Counted from the stretch's first letter, positions 1-10,875 are shown. The stretch: 64,000 nt of DNA from Symbiodinium natans (GCA_905221605.1 CAJNDS010000502.1:417501-481500), one strand, 5' to 3'. Translations and numbers: made by a program. Notes: generated by a model not told the origin, from the letters alone.

Positions 1-146
1 CTAAACCCTAAACCCTAAACCCTAAACCCTAAACCCTAAACCCTAAACCCTAAACCCTAAACCCTACACCCTACACCCTACACCCTAAACCCTAAACCCT
101 AAACCCTAAACCCTAAACCCTAAACCCTAAACCCTAAACCCTAAAC
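1..146. repeat. Chromosome-end telomere, (CCCTAAA)n
   Basis: About 20 units of CCCTAAA with a few CCCTACA variants near 64-90. The C-rich strand lies at the 5' end of the + strand, the polarity of a true left chromosome end. It could also be where an assembly stopped inside a longer array. Confidence 0.85.
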
Positions 147-169
147 CCCCAAGCCGAGCATGCTCGCAG

Positions 170-241
170 ATCCAGCTGTGGCTCCACACCAAGAGCGACG
201 TCTACCTCGGTCCTTTTCAGGTGAACCTCGCGAGGCGCTGG
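170..241 (+). CDS. Exon-like island after the telomere
   Basis: Follows CTCGCAG (AG at 168-169). Codons from 170 read IQLWLHTKSDVYLGPFQV and continue to NLARRW, nearly all ending in G or C. A strong CAG|GTGAAC donor occurs inside at 220/221; otherwise the frame runs to the TTTAGGG block. Family not recognised. Confidence 0.5.
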
Positions 242-1319
242 GGTTCAGGGGATTGGAGTTTGGGGTTTAGGGTTTAGGGTTTAGGGTTTGGGGGGTGGCC
301 TGGGGTTTAGGGGGGTTTGGGGTTTAGGGTTTATCGGGTTTAGGGTATAGGGTTTCGGTTTAGGGTCTGCGTATGCAGTTTCGGGTTTAGAGGTTTTCTA
401 CATGGGGATTCACGGGGCTTGGAGTTGATACAGGCGCTTCGTAGGTTTCAGCAGGTTTGACTAAGAGACTCGGAGATGAGTGCGCATGTTTAGGGTCGAG
501 GGTCACGCCTGTCACAGGGTTAAGAGGGGCCGGCCCCCCACATTTCCACCCCACAGCTTGAAAGTGGATGCCCAAGGATGAAACGTCCATGTGGTTGAAC
601 GTGGCGGGGCGCCATAGCGGGGTGGTTGGATGTTGTAGGTAGGCACGCATGTCTGGGTCAAGGGGATGGGGAGTCTGCAGGCTAGGGTCTAGGGTTTAGG
701 GTTTAGGGTTTAGGTGCAGGGCTGAGAGGTCGATGAGGAGAAAAGCAGGTACCCCCCCCGGCCTCCTGAACAAGGGCCTTGAAAGGGCACTTTGGGGGGG
801 CTTAAGGACCCCCAAGCTCGAAACCCTTGAACCCTCCAAGCTCTTTGAAAAGTAAACCGTAAACCCCTAAACCCCTAAACCCTTCAACCCTGAACCCCAA
901 ACTCTTTCAACCCAAATCCCTAAGCCCCTAAATCCGTCAACCCTGCAACCTTCAACCCTGAACCCCAAATCCCGAGACCCCCAAATCCCTAAACCCCTAA
1001 CTCCTTCAACCCTAAACCCTAAGACCTAAACCCTAAACCCTAAACCCTAAACCCAAAAAACAATTTTCACCCTGACCCCCTCCAGCCTTGGATACTTCGT
1101 CCCCTCCCCCGAAACTTAAACCCCCCCCGACCTACCCCCTAATATTACATACTCCCATTACCTTGTAGTTATTTTCGAGTATATGGGGGGCGTCAGGGGC
1201 AAGGCGGTCTTCCAATTTAAGGGGGAGGGGACTAAACTAAACCCTAAATCCTAAACCCTCGACCCTGAACCCTAGACCCTAGACCCCAGCTGAAGGGGAT
1301 TCATTGATTCAACCCCCTC
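242..1319. other. Degenerate telomere-like DNA, no convincing gene
   Basis: G-rich TTTAGGG variants (242-380, 690-715) pass into C-rich CCCTAAA variants (840-1070, 1235-1285). The stretch 390-660 is open on the minus strand for 87 codons without recognisable motifs. Around 1140-1230 there is a weak inverted arrangement (CCCCCTAATATTA versus GGGGAGGGG). Confidence 0.6.
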
Positions 1320-1321
1320 AG

Positions 1322-1400
1322 CCGCCAGGAACCGGGATGTTGGCGTCTGCTCCGTGGAGGTCAGGAAGCAAGTCCTGCCCGACTGCGCCGGAAGCTTACC
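1322..1400 (+). CDS. Exon-like island
   Basis: Acceptor CTCAG at 1317-1321; frame reads GVCSVEVRKQVLPDCAG; possible donor GTGGGC at 1401. C-type repeat on the left, G-type repeat further right. Function unknown. Confidence 0.45.
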
Positions 1401-1903
1401 GTGGGCTAACCTTAATCCCCAAACCCTCAACCCTAAAAAACTTCAGCCCTAAACCCTAAACGGCTTTGGAGGTTTTGGGGTTTTAGGGATTCGGGGTTCA
1501 GGATTTTAGGGTAGGGTTTGGGGGCGTTTAGGCTTTCAGGATTTCAAGGCTTGGGGCTTGTGGAGTTCAGGGTTTCAGGGTTTCCGGGCTTTGGAGGATG
1601 TAGGGGGCAGGGCTTCACGTGTTTAGGGTTCCTGGGTAGGGCTTAGGCCGAGGCGTTTAGGGTTTGAGGGTTTGAGGGTTTCTGGGTAGCAGGGTTTAGG
1701 GGAGGAGGGTTTGTGGCTTTAGGGTTCATCTTTGAATGCTTTCATGGTTTTCGGGCGTGGGTTTTGCAGGGGTTTGGGGCTTCAGGGTTCAGTGCTGCAC
1801 TGCTTCAAAGTTTCAGGGTTTCTGCCTTTACGGGCTGTCCAGAACCCCAAACCCAAGACCCCAAGACACCAAACCCAAACCCTAACCAGCGAAAATCTTT
1901 CAG

Positions 1904-1957
1904 GTCCCCGTGGACGAGCGCGCAGGCGTGGCCGAATCCAGCGCGTTTACGTTTTAG
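1904..1957 (+). CDS. Exon-like island
   Basis: Pyrimidine-rich acceptor ATCTTTCAG ends at 1903. Reads VPVDERAGVAESSAF and then a stop made by the G-type repeat. Short, function unknown. Confidence 0.4.
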   Translation, partial: VPVDERAGVAESSAFTF

Positions 1958-2338
1958 ACTTTAGACTCGTCGGCAATGGGGTTTAAGGGGTTTTTTCACG
2001 CTAGGACCCAACGCGCAACCCGAATAAAGGGTTTCGGATTTGGGTTGGGCAGGGCTTGAAAGCCCTACGTGTTTTGGGTTGGGGGACAAAGGGGTTTGGA
2101 GATTGAGGTTTGTTTCTGGGTTTCAAGGTTCCAGGGTTCAGGGAACTCGGCCTGTGAGGTGTAAGGGGTTGAGGAATCAACGAAGCCTTGATTCCCAAAG
2201 TATCTACAAGTGCTCAAAAAGCATACCCCCGTTACGTAGGCTCTAAACCCTAAGCCCTTCATTTACAAATCTCTCAAGCCCGAACGCCCTTCAATTTTTG
2301 TTGGGGTGGGAGACCCCGAACCCCGAACCCCGAACCCC

Positions 2339-2512
2339 CCAAACCCTAAACCCCAAACCCAAGCCCTAAACCCTAAACCCTAAACCCTAAACCCTAAACC
2401 CTAAACCCTAAACCCTAAACCCTAAACCCTAAACCCTAAACCCTAAACCCTAAACCCTAAACCCTAAACCCTAAACCCTGAACCCTAAACCCTAAACCCT
2501 AAACCCTAAAGG
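2339..2512. repeat. Interstitial telomere array, C-strand
   Basis: Near-perfect CCCTAAA units with a few CCCCAAA and CCCTGAA variants at the edges. Confidence 0.95.
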
Positions 2513-2607
2513 TTCTTGGCTCTCAGCCCCTGGCCCCCCGAAACCCCAAGCCCCAATCCTTAAACCTGGCCATGATGGAATAAAGCATGTTCGCTAAGCC
2601 GTAGGTT

Positions 2608-2766
2608 TCGGGTTTTAGGGTTTAGGGTTTAGGGTTTTAGGGTTTAGGGTTTAGGGTTTAGGGTTTAGGGTTTAGGGTTTTAGGGTTTAGGGTTTAGGGT
2701 TTAGGGTTTAGGGTTTAGGGTTTGAGGGTTTTAGGGTTTTAGGGTTTTAGGGGTTAGGGTTTAGGG
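2608..2766. repeat. Interstitial telomere array, G-strand
   Basis: TTTAGGG units, several with an extra T (TTTTAGGG). Opposite orientation to the arrays on either side. Confidence 0.95.
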
Positions 2767-2907
2767 GCGCGGCGATTTCTAGTTGGACTTTGAACATTCC
2801 CAAATCAAGGGGTTGTGCAATATGACAAGTATTATTCTTAGGAATCCGCTAATCAACCTTAAACCCCAAACCCTGTACCCCCTTGAGCCCCTCAATCCTT
2901 GAAAGGG

Positions 2908-3192
2908 ATCAACCCTAAACCCTAAACCCTAAACCCTAAACCCTAAACCCTAAACCCTAAACCCTAAACCCTAAACCCTAAACCCTAAACCCTAAACCCT
3001 AAGCCCTAAGCCCTAAGCCTTAAGGACTAAGCCCTAAGCCCTAAGCCCTAAGCCCTAAACCCTTAACCCTTAACCCTAAGCCCTAAGCCCTAAACCCTAA
3101 ACCCTAAACCCTAAACCCTAAATCCTAAACCCTAAACCCTAAATCCTAAACCCTAAACCCTAAACCCTAAACCCTAAACCCTAAACCCTAAA
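2908..3192. repeat. Interstitial telomere array, C-strand
   Basis: CCCTAAA with a CCCTAAG block at about 3000-3090 and CCTTAAC variants. Confidence 0.95.
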
Positions 3193-3225
3193 TAAACCCA
3201 AAACCCTAGCACTTTTTCCTGGGCA

Positions 3226-3293
3226 AGGGGACTCTGCCCGCCACGGCGAGTCCCCGCCGGCGGCCAAGCGCGGCCGGGGCCCCTCGGATCTTT
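3226..3293 (+). CDS. Exon-like island, frame uncertain
   Basis: GC-rich segment between a C-strand array and a G-strand array. Two frames are open; one reads GDSARHGESPPAAKRGR. No strong splice signal. Confidence 0.3.
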
Positions 3294-3308
3294 GTTTTTT
3301 TTTGGGGG

Positions 3309-3442
3309 GGGGTTTAGGGTTTAAAAGGGTTTAGGGTTTAAGGGTTTAGGGTTTAAAAGGGTTTAGGGCTTAAGGGTTTAGGGTTTCAGGGTTTAGGGTT
3401 TTAGGGGTTTAGGGGTTTAGGGCTTAGGTGTTTAAGGGCTCT
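3309..3442. repeat. Degenerate G-strand telomere array
   Basis: TTTAGGG with TTTAAAAGGG and TTTAGGGG variants. Confidence 0.85.
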
Positions 3443-3507
3443 TAGGGTTTAAGGGGTCTCAGCCCTGTCCCAAGCACCCCCAGCCCCGAACCCTGGGGTC
3501 GAGGGCC

Positions 3508-3765
3508 TAAACCCTAAACCCTAAACCCTAAACCCTAAACCCTAAACCCTAAACCCTAAACCCTAAACCCTAAACCCTAAACCCTAAACCCCCTCTACAA
3601 TGTGATTTTGGGGTCCATACTATCAGGCGGCCACCCCTTATTCAGGGTGCCCAAAACGAGACCCAATATTTGGAGAACTGACCCTCCTTAAACCCTAAAC
3701 CCTAAACCCTAAACCCTAAACCCCAAACCCCAAACCCTAAACCCTAAACCCTAAACCCTCTAACT
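3508..3765. repeat. C-strand telomere arrays with a 90-bp spacer
   Basis: CCCTAAA at 3508-3592 and 3690-3765. The spacer is non-repetitive and has no visible gene. Confidence 0.85.
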
Positions 3766-3769
3766 CCTA

Positions 3770-4140
3770 AATTTAGGGGTAAAACCCCAGTGCCAGTAGG
3801 TGTGCCAAGGGGGGAGCGGACCGTGGCGTGGCGTGAGGGTTGCGGTCCGAGTGTGGCAATTTGCTTGCAGCTCACATAGATATATTGTCTGTGTATATGT
3901 AGAGATGCGATATACGCACATGCCATGTATATATATATGTATATGTAAATAAATAAATAAGTAATAAATACATAAAAAAAATAAATAAATAAATATATAT
4001 ATATATGTATATATATATATATGTATAAAGAAATTTAGACAAAGTATATACGTATCTATACACCTTGTAGCTTTCTGTAAAAACACATGAAAATTAGGCG
4101 CGGGCCCTAGGAGGCCTTAGCCACAAGGTCTACTCTAATC
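3770..4140. other. AT-rich, microsatellite-bearing spacer
   Basis: TATATA and AAATA runs at about 3920-4030. Minus-strand open frames here (up to 108 codons) are low complexity (Tyr/Ile-rich) and not credible genes. Confidence 0.7.
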
Positions 4141-4902
4141 ACTAAAGCCTGAACCCCAAACCCTGGCCGGCGGAGAAGGGGGGGGGGGGAGTGTAGAGTC
4201 TAGAGGGCCCTCCAATTCGGGTTTTTGGGGTTTCGGGCTTAGGGGAGCAAAGGGTGTAGGAGAAAGGGTTCAAGGGCAGCAGGCTCCCCTGAAGCTCCTG
4301 AAGCCCTGAGTCCTCCGCCCGCCCCCCCCCCCCCCCAACCGGGAGCCTTCAGCCGAAAAGCCCAAGGACCCAAACACCCCAAACCCCAAACCCTGCACCC
4401 TGAACCCCAGAAAAAACCCCCTGTCGAAGGCCCCCACCTTGTTTGGGAGACAAAAGTTCTGCCCTTTGCGCCGCCTGGGTTTGCACAGAGGAGGGTGGTA
4501 GCAGTGGTTTAGGGTTTAGGGTTTGGGGCTTAGGTCTTTAGGGGTTTCGGGGGATTTGGGTGTTTAGGGGATTAAGTTGAGGCTTCAGGGCTTTAGGGGT
4601 TGAGGGCTTTGCGGCTTTTGGGGTCTAGGGTCTTGGGCTCAGGGCTTAGGGTACTGCAGGGCTTCAGGGCAGGTCAGGGGGATCTATTGGTATTGTTACT
4701 GCTGATCTCGTTAGTTACTGCTTTTGCATGTGGCATATATTTTTTGGGTTTAGGGTTTAGGGTTCAGGGTTTGGGGGGGGGGGTGGGGGTGGCGGGTGGG
4801 GCGGGAAGGAGGTGAAGGTTTTGGGTGATCTCCAGACCTCGAGAGCGCAGTATTCAGCAGCTCACGAACCCGAAGCCCCAACACCCCAAGCCCCAAGCCG
4901 TA

Positions 4903-5168
4903 AACCCCTAAACCCTAAACCCTAAACCCTAAACCCTAAACCCTAAACCCTAAACCCTAAACCCTAAACCCTAAACCCTAAACCCTAAACCCTAAACCCT
5001 GAACCCTGAACCCTGAACCCTGAACCCTGAACCCCAAACCCTGAACCCTAACCCCTAACCCCTAACCCCTAACCCCTAACCCCTAACCCCTAACCCCTAA
5101 CCCCTAACCCCTAACCCCTAACCCCTAAACCCTAAACCCTAAACCCTAAACCCTAAACCCTAAACCCT
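4903..5168. repeat. Interstitial telomere array with variant block
   Basis: CCCTAAA, then CCCTGAA (about 5000-5045), then CCCCTAA (about 5050-5125), then CCCTAAA. Blocks of one variant suggest local tandem expansion. Confidence 0.95.
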
Positions 5169-5201
5169 AGAAGGCTGCAACTCCCTCAACTCCAAACTCA
5201 G

Positions 5202-5300
5202 AGCGTCTTTGCGGCGCCTGCAACGAGCCCGAGGCTGACACATGTGGACTCCAACAGCGGCGGTGACTTCGTTCTGGGTCAGGCTCGGCCGTCTGGAGTC
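5202..5300 (+). CDS. Exon-like island
   Basis: AG at 5200-5201; reads SVFAAPATSPRLTHVDSNSG and on to DFVLGQARP. C-strand array left, G-rich repeat right. Function unknown. Confidence 0.45.
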
Positions 5301-5779
5301 GGGGGGGGGTTTAGGGTTTGTAGGGTGTAGTGTTTAGGGTTTAGGGCTCTTTAGGGCTTCAGGGCTTCAGGGGTTGAGGGTTTAGGGTTTGAGGTTCAGG
5401 GGGAACGTCCCAAGTTTAGGGTTTGGGGCTCAGGGGACCCGCACCAGAACAACTAGAGTCTTTCGCGGGAATCCCTGAACCCTTAACCCTAAAATCCAAA
5501 CCCTAGGGCTTCAAACCGGAACATGAAATTTTCAAGCGCCTGACAACCTCAGCTAAGTTTCACGCCGACACCCCAAAGGCCTTAAAGCTCAGGATGCTCC
5601 CCCTTCTCCCATAGTACCCCCGATTATATAGTATAAGGGGTGGAAAGGCCCAGAGCCCCAAAACCCTAAGGAATATCCAAAGGCTTTCGACCCCAAACCC
5701 GAAAAACCGCTTAGGGTTTTGGTCTTAGGTTTTAGGGTTTCGGGTTTAGGCCCAAAAGCCCTAATCCCAGAAACCCCAG

Positions 5780-5830
5780 GCCGCTGGCCACGTGCTGGTC
5801 AAGTTCAGCATGAATGCGGATCCCCAGGCC
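5780..5830 (+). CDS. Exon-like island
   Basis: Acceptor CCCCAG ends at 5779; reads AAGHVLVKFSMNADPQ, then a poly-G run and TTTAGGG. Short but with well-mixed residues and G/C-ending codons. Confidence 0.45.
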
Positions 5831-5839
5831 GGGGGGGGG

Positions 5840-6600
5840 GGGGGGGAGATTGTTCAAAAGAATTGAGGGTTTAGGGTTTAGGGTGGTGAAGGGCCTTCTC
5901 ATGACTAGTTCCAGGGTCTAGAATTCCCATTTGAGTAGCAAACTGTCTGATGAAGGTTAAGGTTTAGGGTTTTAGGGTTTTTGGATGAGGGTTTAGGGGC
6001 CGAAGGGCCTTTCTTATTGCGCCAGATCTTTACGTCACGTCCAAGATGGCTGAACCAGGCCAAACTTCAACTCGATGTCCCGAAAACGACGTCCACACTG
6101 TCGATGCAGAAGGCCCTTCGAAGTATCTCTCGAAGTGTCCAACCCACATGTCCTACAAATCGCATTATGCACGTGCGGATTCTGTCTGTTGTATTAATCA
6201 CATGTTGTTGATGGTCATGAAATGGTACTATTTGCACTAGGGGCAGTCAGCGGGGGGTCGTTACGAGGGTCTGAATGGCAACCGCTGCCACGATGCAAAA
6301 TGGGTGTGCATGGCCTAAGCGGGCCTCGAGGATTTAGGCCCAATACGCCTGAAGGGATCAGACCTTGAACCATGTAAGTGGTTCCCAGAAAGAATTATGG
6401 AACGTACCTAATGCGGGGGCTTAACGGGCTTAAGGGGTTTAGGGGCAAGGAATGTACCCAAAAACATGCTGTAACCACATGGGGATCTGTATTGGTTATG
6501 GCATATTCCTTGCTTAAGGCTTCCGGTCTGCTTGCTTATCGTCCAAGGTGCATTTTCTCAATTGACGGGTATGTGGCCCTATAAGCGGCGTCAAGCCGAG
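5840..6600. other. Mostly unique sequence, no gene called
   Basis: Contains scattered TTTAGGG units (5868-5885, 5960-5995) and non-repetitive DNA at 6000-6590. Open frames of 64-76 codons on + show no motif or convincing codon pattern. Confidence 0.4.
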
Positions 6601-6610
6601 AGCTCTTCGC

Positions 6611-6708
6611 CTAAACCCTAAACCCTAAACCCTAAACCCTAAGCCCTAAGCCCTAAACCCTAAACCCTAAACCCTAAACCCTAAACCCTAAACCCTAAAC
6701 CCTAAACC
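6611..6708. repeat. Interstitial telomere array, C-strand
   Basis: CCCTAAA with two CCCTAAG units. Confidence 0.95.
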
Positions 6709-6722
6709 CCCCACAAAGCCAG

Positions 6723-6803
6723 GCGATGCTGCGCCGGGCAGAGACGGCGGCTCGGCCGCTCGTCGACCGCGTCGCTGACCCGCCCGGAGCCGAGGGGGCT
6801 CCA
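6723..6803 (+). CDS. Exon-like island
   Basis: AG at 6721-6722; reads AMLRRAETAARPLVDRVADP then PGAEGAP with mostly G/C third bases. CCCTAAA left, TTTAGGG right. One of the better islands; family not recognised. Confidence 0.5.
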
Positions 6804-7144
6804 GGGTTTAGGGTTCAGGGTGTAGGGTTTAGGGTTTAGGGTTTAGGGTTTCGGGTTTAGGGTTTAGGGCCTCGTCCCTCTGCGGGGCTAGGGTTTAGGG
6901 CCAAAGCTTAGGTTTTAGGCTTTACCAAAAGGGCCTGATAAGCACCAGACCCTTGCACCCGGTGACCCAGAAGCTTCAAAACCCTCCCTAGAGTCCCAGA
7001 GTGAGAACCCTGAAGCCTAAACTAAAACCCAAACCCCAAAGTCCAAAGCTCCACAAACATAACCAAACCCAAAGCCCTGCGTTTCAAGCCCAAAGCCTCA
7101 AGACCTGAAGCCTAAGCCCTACAGCCCCTAAGATCCAACAGCCT

Positions 7145-7262
7145 GGAACCCTAAACCCTAAACCCTAAACCCTAAACCCTAAACCCTAAACCCTAAACCC
7201 TAAACCCTAAACCCTAAACCCTAAACCCTAAACCCTAAACCCCAAACCCTAAACCCTAAACC
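7145..7262. repeat. Interstitial telomere array, C-strand
   Basis: CCCTAAA tandem units; a second short array lies at 7375-7446. Confidence 0.95.
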
Positions 7263-7459
7263 CATACTGCAATATGGGCCCCTCGGCTCAACTCGAAGCC
7301 GAGAACCCTTACGTATGGCTTGTAGCGTCCCTGGCCCCTGAACCCTATACCCTTAAAGAACTCCCCAAAACCACCCTAAACCCTAAACCCCAAGCCCTAA
7401 ACCCAAAACCCTAAACCCTAAACCCTAAACCCTAAACCCTAAACCCCAGGTTTAAGCAG

Positions 7460-7537
7460 ATCATCTCGGCGCCGGTCCGGCCTGGCCCCCTATCTCCTAG
7501 AGGGCTCTTCTGGGTTGAAGGCTTCGTGCGATCTTAG
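7460..7537 (+). CDS. Exon-like island
   Basis: Acceptor AAGCAG ends at 7459; reads IISAPVRPGPLSPRGLFWVE then GFVRS and stop in the G-type repeat. Confidence 0.4.
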   Translation: MISAPVRPGPLSPRGLFWVEGFVRS

Positions 7538-7716
7538 GGCTCCTGGGATTTGCATGCGGTTCAGGGTGTCAACCCCAAGCCCTGAACCACAGGATCCCTC
7601 ATTGAAGCCTATGTCCTTAGGGCTTTTAGCAAAGGTGGTCATTCCCAGGGTTTAGGGTTTAGGGTTTATGGCTTAGGGTTTAGGGTTTAGGGTTCATGGT
7701 TTAGGGTTTAGGGTTA

Positions 7717-7848
7717 GCTGGTCTTGCGGCAAGCGCGGCTTGCCTTACGTGTCTTTCATCTGCTACAAGGCTCAAGACTTTGCTGTGCCAGGCAGGTGGT
7801 GAGCAATGGCTCTCTAAAAAGATCAATGATCTTTGCCTTGAACCAAAT
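7717..7848 (+). CDS. Exon-like island in reverse repeat polarity
   Basis: TTTAGGG on the left and CCCTAAA on the right, the less common order. Follows TTAG; reads AGLAASAACLTCLSSATRLK and continues to WLSKKINDLCLEP. A minus frame is also open over part of it. Confidence 0.35.
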
Positions 7849-7929
7849 ACCCCAAACCCTAAACCCTAAACCCTAAACCCTAAACCCCAAACCCTAAACC
7901 CTAAGCCCTTGAACCCTTAAGCCTAAATT

Positions 7930-8160
7930 CGACACGTGGGTAGTGCCAAACATTGGCACCTTCAAGCGACACTACTTGCTAGTCCCAAACCTCTTTTTTT
8001 GCTGCGGATCATACGTTCAGTTCTGGACACATACAGCAAGTAAGGGAATAAGAATGCGACTAGTAGTGGTAGCAGGAAGAATGATAAGTATAGATGTGCA
8101 TATGTCTATACGTGGCTCAACGAATGCGAATGCAGATGCATTCAGAAAACCCGAAGCCCT
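7930..8160. other. Unique spacer, no clear gene
   Basis: Non-repetitive DNA between two C-strand blocks. A 77-codon + frame is open but has no recognisable motif. Confidence 0.4.
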
Positions 8161-8401
8161 GAACCCTAAACCCTAAACCCTAAACCCTAAACCCTAAACC
8201 CTAAAGCCTAAAGCCTAAACCCTAAAGCCATCTGAAGCCTTGAAGGCTGAGCCCTAAACCCTGCGCACCTTCATGAAGAAGTATGAATGAAGAAGTATGC
8301 CCTAAAACCAGAAATCCCTAAACCCTAAACCCTAAACCCTAAACCCTAAGCCCTAAGCCCTAAACCCTAGACCCCGAAACCTAAACCCCGTTGAAGCCCA
8401 G

Positions 8402-8473
8402 GTGGGTTGAGGCGGCGACCGAGGCCGCCAGCTGCGACGGGGTGGACACGCCGACGCCTCGCCAGGGAGTCGG
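8402..8473 (+). CDS. Exon-like island
   Basis: Acceptor GCCCAG ends at 8401; reads WVEAATEAASCDGVDTPTP with strongly G/C third positions. CCCTAAA left, TTTAGGG right. Confidence 0.5.
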
Positions 8474-8654
8474 GTTTAGGGTTTAGGCTTTAGGGTTTAG
8501 GGTTTAGGGGTTCCACCCTAAATCCCAAAATGCACCAAACTCCTCAACAAACCCCTAGCCTTGGAAGCCCTAAACCCTGAAAACCCCATATGCAAGCCTT
8601 GCAAGCCCAAAGCCCTAGACCCCTGAGACCTTAGACCAAACCCGTAAATCCTCA

Positions 8655-9105
8655 ACCCTAAACCCTAAACCCTAAACCCTAAACCCTAAACCCTAAACCC
8701 TAAACCCTAAACCCTAAACCCTAAACCCTAAACCCTAAACCCTAAACCCTAAACCCTAAACCCTAAACCCTAAACCCTAAACCCCTAAACCCTAAACCCT
8801 AAACCTAAACCCTAAACCCTAAACCCAAACCCTAACCCTAAACCCTAAACCCTAAACCCCCTAAACCCTAAACCCTAAACCCTAAACCCTAAACCCTAAA
8901 CCCTAAACCCTAAACCCTAAACCTAAACCCTAAACCCGAAAACCGAAACCCGAAACCCGAAACCCGAAACCCGAAACCCTAAACCCTAAACCCTAAACCC
9001 TAAACCCTAAACCCTAACCCCTAAACCCTAAACCCGAAACCCTAAACCCGAAACCCTAAACCCTAAACCCTAAACCGAAAGCCTAAACCCTAAACCCCAA
9101 ACCCA
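8655..9105. repeat. Longest C-strand interstitial telomere array
   Basis: About 450 bp of CCCTAAA with CCCGAAA blocks near 8935-8980 and 9030-9060, plus single-base slippage variants. Confidence 0.95.
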
Positions 9106-9106
9106 G

Positions 9107-9187
9107 GCCTTGGGGGGGGAGCCCGAGCTGTCTCGAAAACCCCGAATATCCGATGGGCGTTTGGGCCCGTCAAACAAAGTGCCTTAA
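9107..9187 (+). CDS. Exon-like island
   Basis: Acceptor ACCCAG ends at 9106; reads ALGGEPELSRKPRISDGRLG then PSNKVP and stop. C-repeat left, G-repeat right. Confidence 0.45.
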   Translation, partial: ALGGEPELSRKPRISDGRLGPSNKVP

Positions 9188-9279
9188 GAGGGTTTGGGGT
9201 TCAGGGTTTGGGGTTTAGGGTTTGGGGTTTAGGGTTTTGGGCTTAGGGTGTAGGGCTTAGGGTTAAGGTTTTTTTCCGA

Positions 9280-9610
9280 AGGGCACGTAGGGGGCTCTTC
9301 TCTTGGCTGGCAGTCCGTTTTTTTTTTAAGACTCTATTTCGATTGTCTATAATCCCAAAAAGGAATATGGGGTTTTAAGAGGAGTGTAGGTTTTGCATGG
9401 GCTGTATGGATATAGCGAGTTCAGACGCCGACTTCGGTGAACTCCAAACCCTAACCCCGAAACTTGGCATAGGGTTCCTGGCGACCTGAGGTACTGCGGA
9501 GTAGGTCGCGGGTACCGAGAAATTTGCTCGATGCGGCCTGGCAGCAGCTACCGCGAACACCTGCCTTCAGTTGGGAGGTCCCGTAAACAGTGCAAGGACT
9601 CATGCACCGG
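9280..9610. other. Unique segment, coding status unresolved
   Basis: Open on + (about 9449-9615) and on - (9375-9560, reading FAVAAARPHRANFSVPATYS). Neither has recognised motifs, so I call neither. Confidence 0.35.
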
Positions 9611-9617
9611 AGCAACA

Positions 9618-9785
9618 GATCCTAAACCCTAAACCCTAAACCCTAAACCCTAAACCCCAAACCCCAAACCCCAAACCCCAAACCCCGAACCCTAAACCCT
9701 AAACCCTAAACCCTAAACCCTAAACCCTAAACCCTAAACCCTAAACCCTAAACCCTCTAAACCCTAAACCCTAAACCCTAAACCC
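9618..9785. repeat. Interstitial telomere array, C-strand
   Basis: CCCTAAA with a CCCCAAA block at about 9650-9690. Confidence 0.95.
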
Positions 9786-9789
9786 TCAG

Positions 9790-10260
9790 CTGGCTTTATC
9801 GGGCCGAGGCCTTCAAGTGGCTTAGGATGTCGGGGTCAAGGCTCTGGGATGAAGGTTGGGATGTTCCAACAGTCCTTTTAAAGGGCTTAGGGTTTAGGGT
9901 TTAGGGTTTAGGGTTTAGGGTTTAGGGTTTAGGGTTTAGGGTAATGGGGATTGTAATTGGGGGTACTATAATCCTAATGAAGAACTGTTTGTAGAAGGGG
10001 GAACATCCCAAGATGAAGGTCTCTCTTCAAGGGGCTAGGGACGCCCGAAACAATTCGCGCCGAGAGTTGGCCCACCTTTTCTTCGGGATGGAAAGACCAA
10101 GAGAGCTCTTCTTGCCCTCAGAAACAAGGCCAAGGCCTACGGCACTCGCCCCACGCAAGCTAGGCCCTGAGCTTAAAGCCCGGAAGCCCCAAAGCCCTCT
10201 GATCTCCAAAGCCTCTTTAGCTCTTAAGCCCTATGGCCCACGAAGCCCTGGGCCCTCAAC
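9790..10260 (+). CDS. Two exon pieces split by a TIR intron (9855-10018)
   Basis: Exon 9790-9854 follows CCCTCAG. Removing 9855-10018 (GT...AG) joins it in frame to 10019 onward. The joined frame reads GSGMK|VSLQGARDARNNSR across the junction and continues to HLFFGMERPRELFLP. The 3' limit is unclear because the frame runs into CCCTAAG repeat. Another upstream frame (AEAFKWLRMSGSRLWDEG) is also open. Function unknown. Confidence 0.45.
9856..10011. mobile_element. Introner-like TIR element carrying TTTAGGG repeats
   Basis: Perfect 12-bp terminal inverted repeats TTGGGATGTTCC (9856-9867) and GGAACATCCCAA (10000-10011). They are flanked by a perfect 8-bp duplication GATGAAGG (9848-9855 and 10012-10019). 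The interior holds about seven TTTAGGG units (9887-9942). The duplication itself supplies AG|G, giving a GT donor at 9855 and an AG acceptor at 10017-10018. This matches the published model in which nonautonomous DNA transposons create introns by using their target-site duplication. Confidence 0.8.
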
Positions 10261-10265
10261 CCTCC

Positions 10266-10590
10266 TAAACCCTAAGCCCTAAGCCCTAAGCCCTAAGCCC
10301 TAAGCCCTAAGCCCTAAGCCCTAAGCCCTAAGCCCTAAGCCCTAAGCCCTAAGCCCTAAGCCCTAAGCCCTAATCCCTAAGCCCTAAGCCCTAAGCCCTA
10401 AGCCCTAAGCCCTAAGCCCTAAGCCCTAAGCCCTAAGCCCTAAGCCCTAAGCCCTAAGCCCTAAGCCCTAAGCCCTAAGCCCTAAGCCCTAAGCCCTAAG
10501 CCCTAAGCCCTAAGCCCTAAGCCCTAAGCCCTAAGCCCTAAGCCCTAAGCCCTAAGCCCTAAGCCCTAATCCCTAAGCCCTAAGCCCTAA
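10266..10590. repeat. CCCTAAG variant array
   Basis: About 45 tandem copies of CCCTAAG, with only rare CCCTAAT. The unit differs from the telomere repeat by one base, so it was probably amplified locally rather than made by telomerase. Confidence 0.95.
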
Positions 10591-10599
10591 AATCCCTAA

Positions 10600-10692
10600 G
10601 GCCCACAACCCAGACCTGAACGGCTGGGCAACAAGACTCCCAGGCCCGACTCGCCCCTGGGCCTTGGGCCGGGGCCCTCTCTTCGAAGCCTT
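10600..10692 (+). CDS. Exon-like island
   Basis: Reads NGWATRLPGPTRPWALGRGP then LFE after CCCAG (about 10605-10609). CCCTAAG left, TTTAGGG right. Confidence 0.45.
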
Positions 10693-10875
10693 TTGGGGGG
10701 TTTAGGGTTTAGGGTTTAGGGTTTAGGGTTTAGGGAGGGGTTAGGGGCTAGGGTTTAGGGTTCCGGGTTTCGGGTTTAGGGTTTAGGGTTTCGAGGAGGT
10801 TTCGGGGCTTTGGGGTCTAGGGTGTTCCGGTCTTGCTGTGCTTGCGGTTTATTTAGGGCGGTTTAGAGTCTTCTG

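Noticed and set aside
3760-4086. 108-codon minus frame rich in Tyr/Ile
   Set aside because: AT microsatellite translation.
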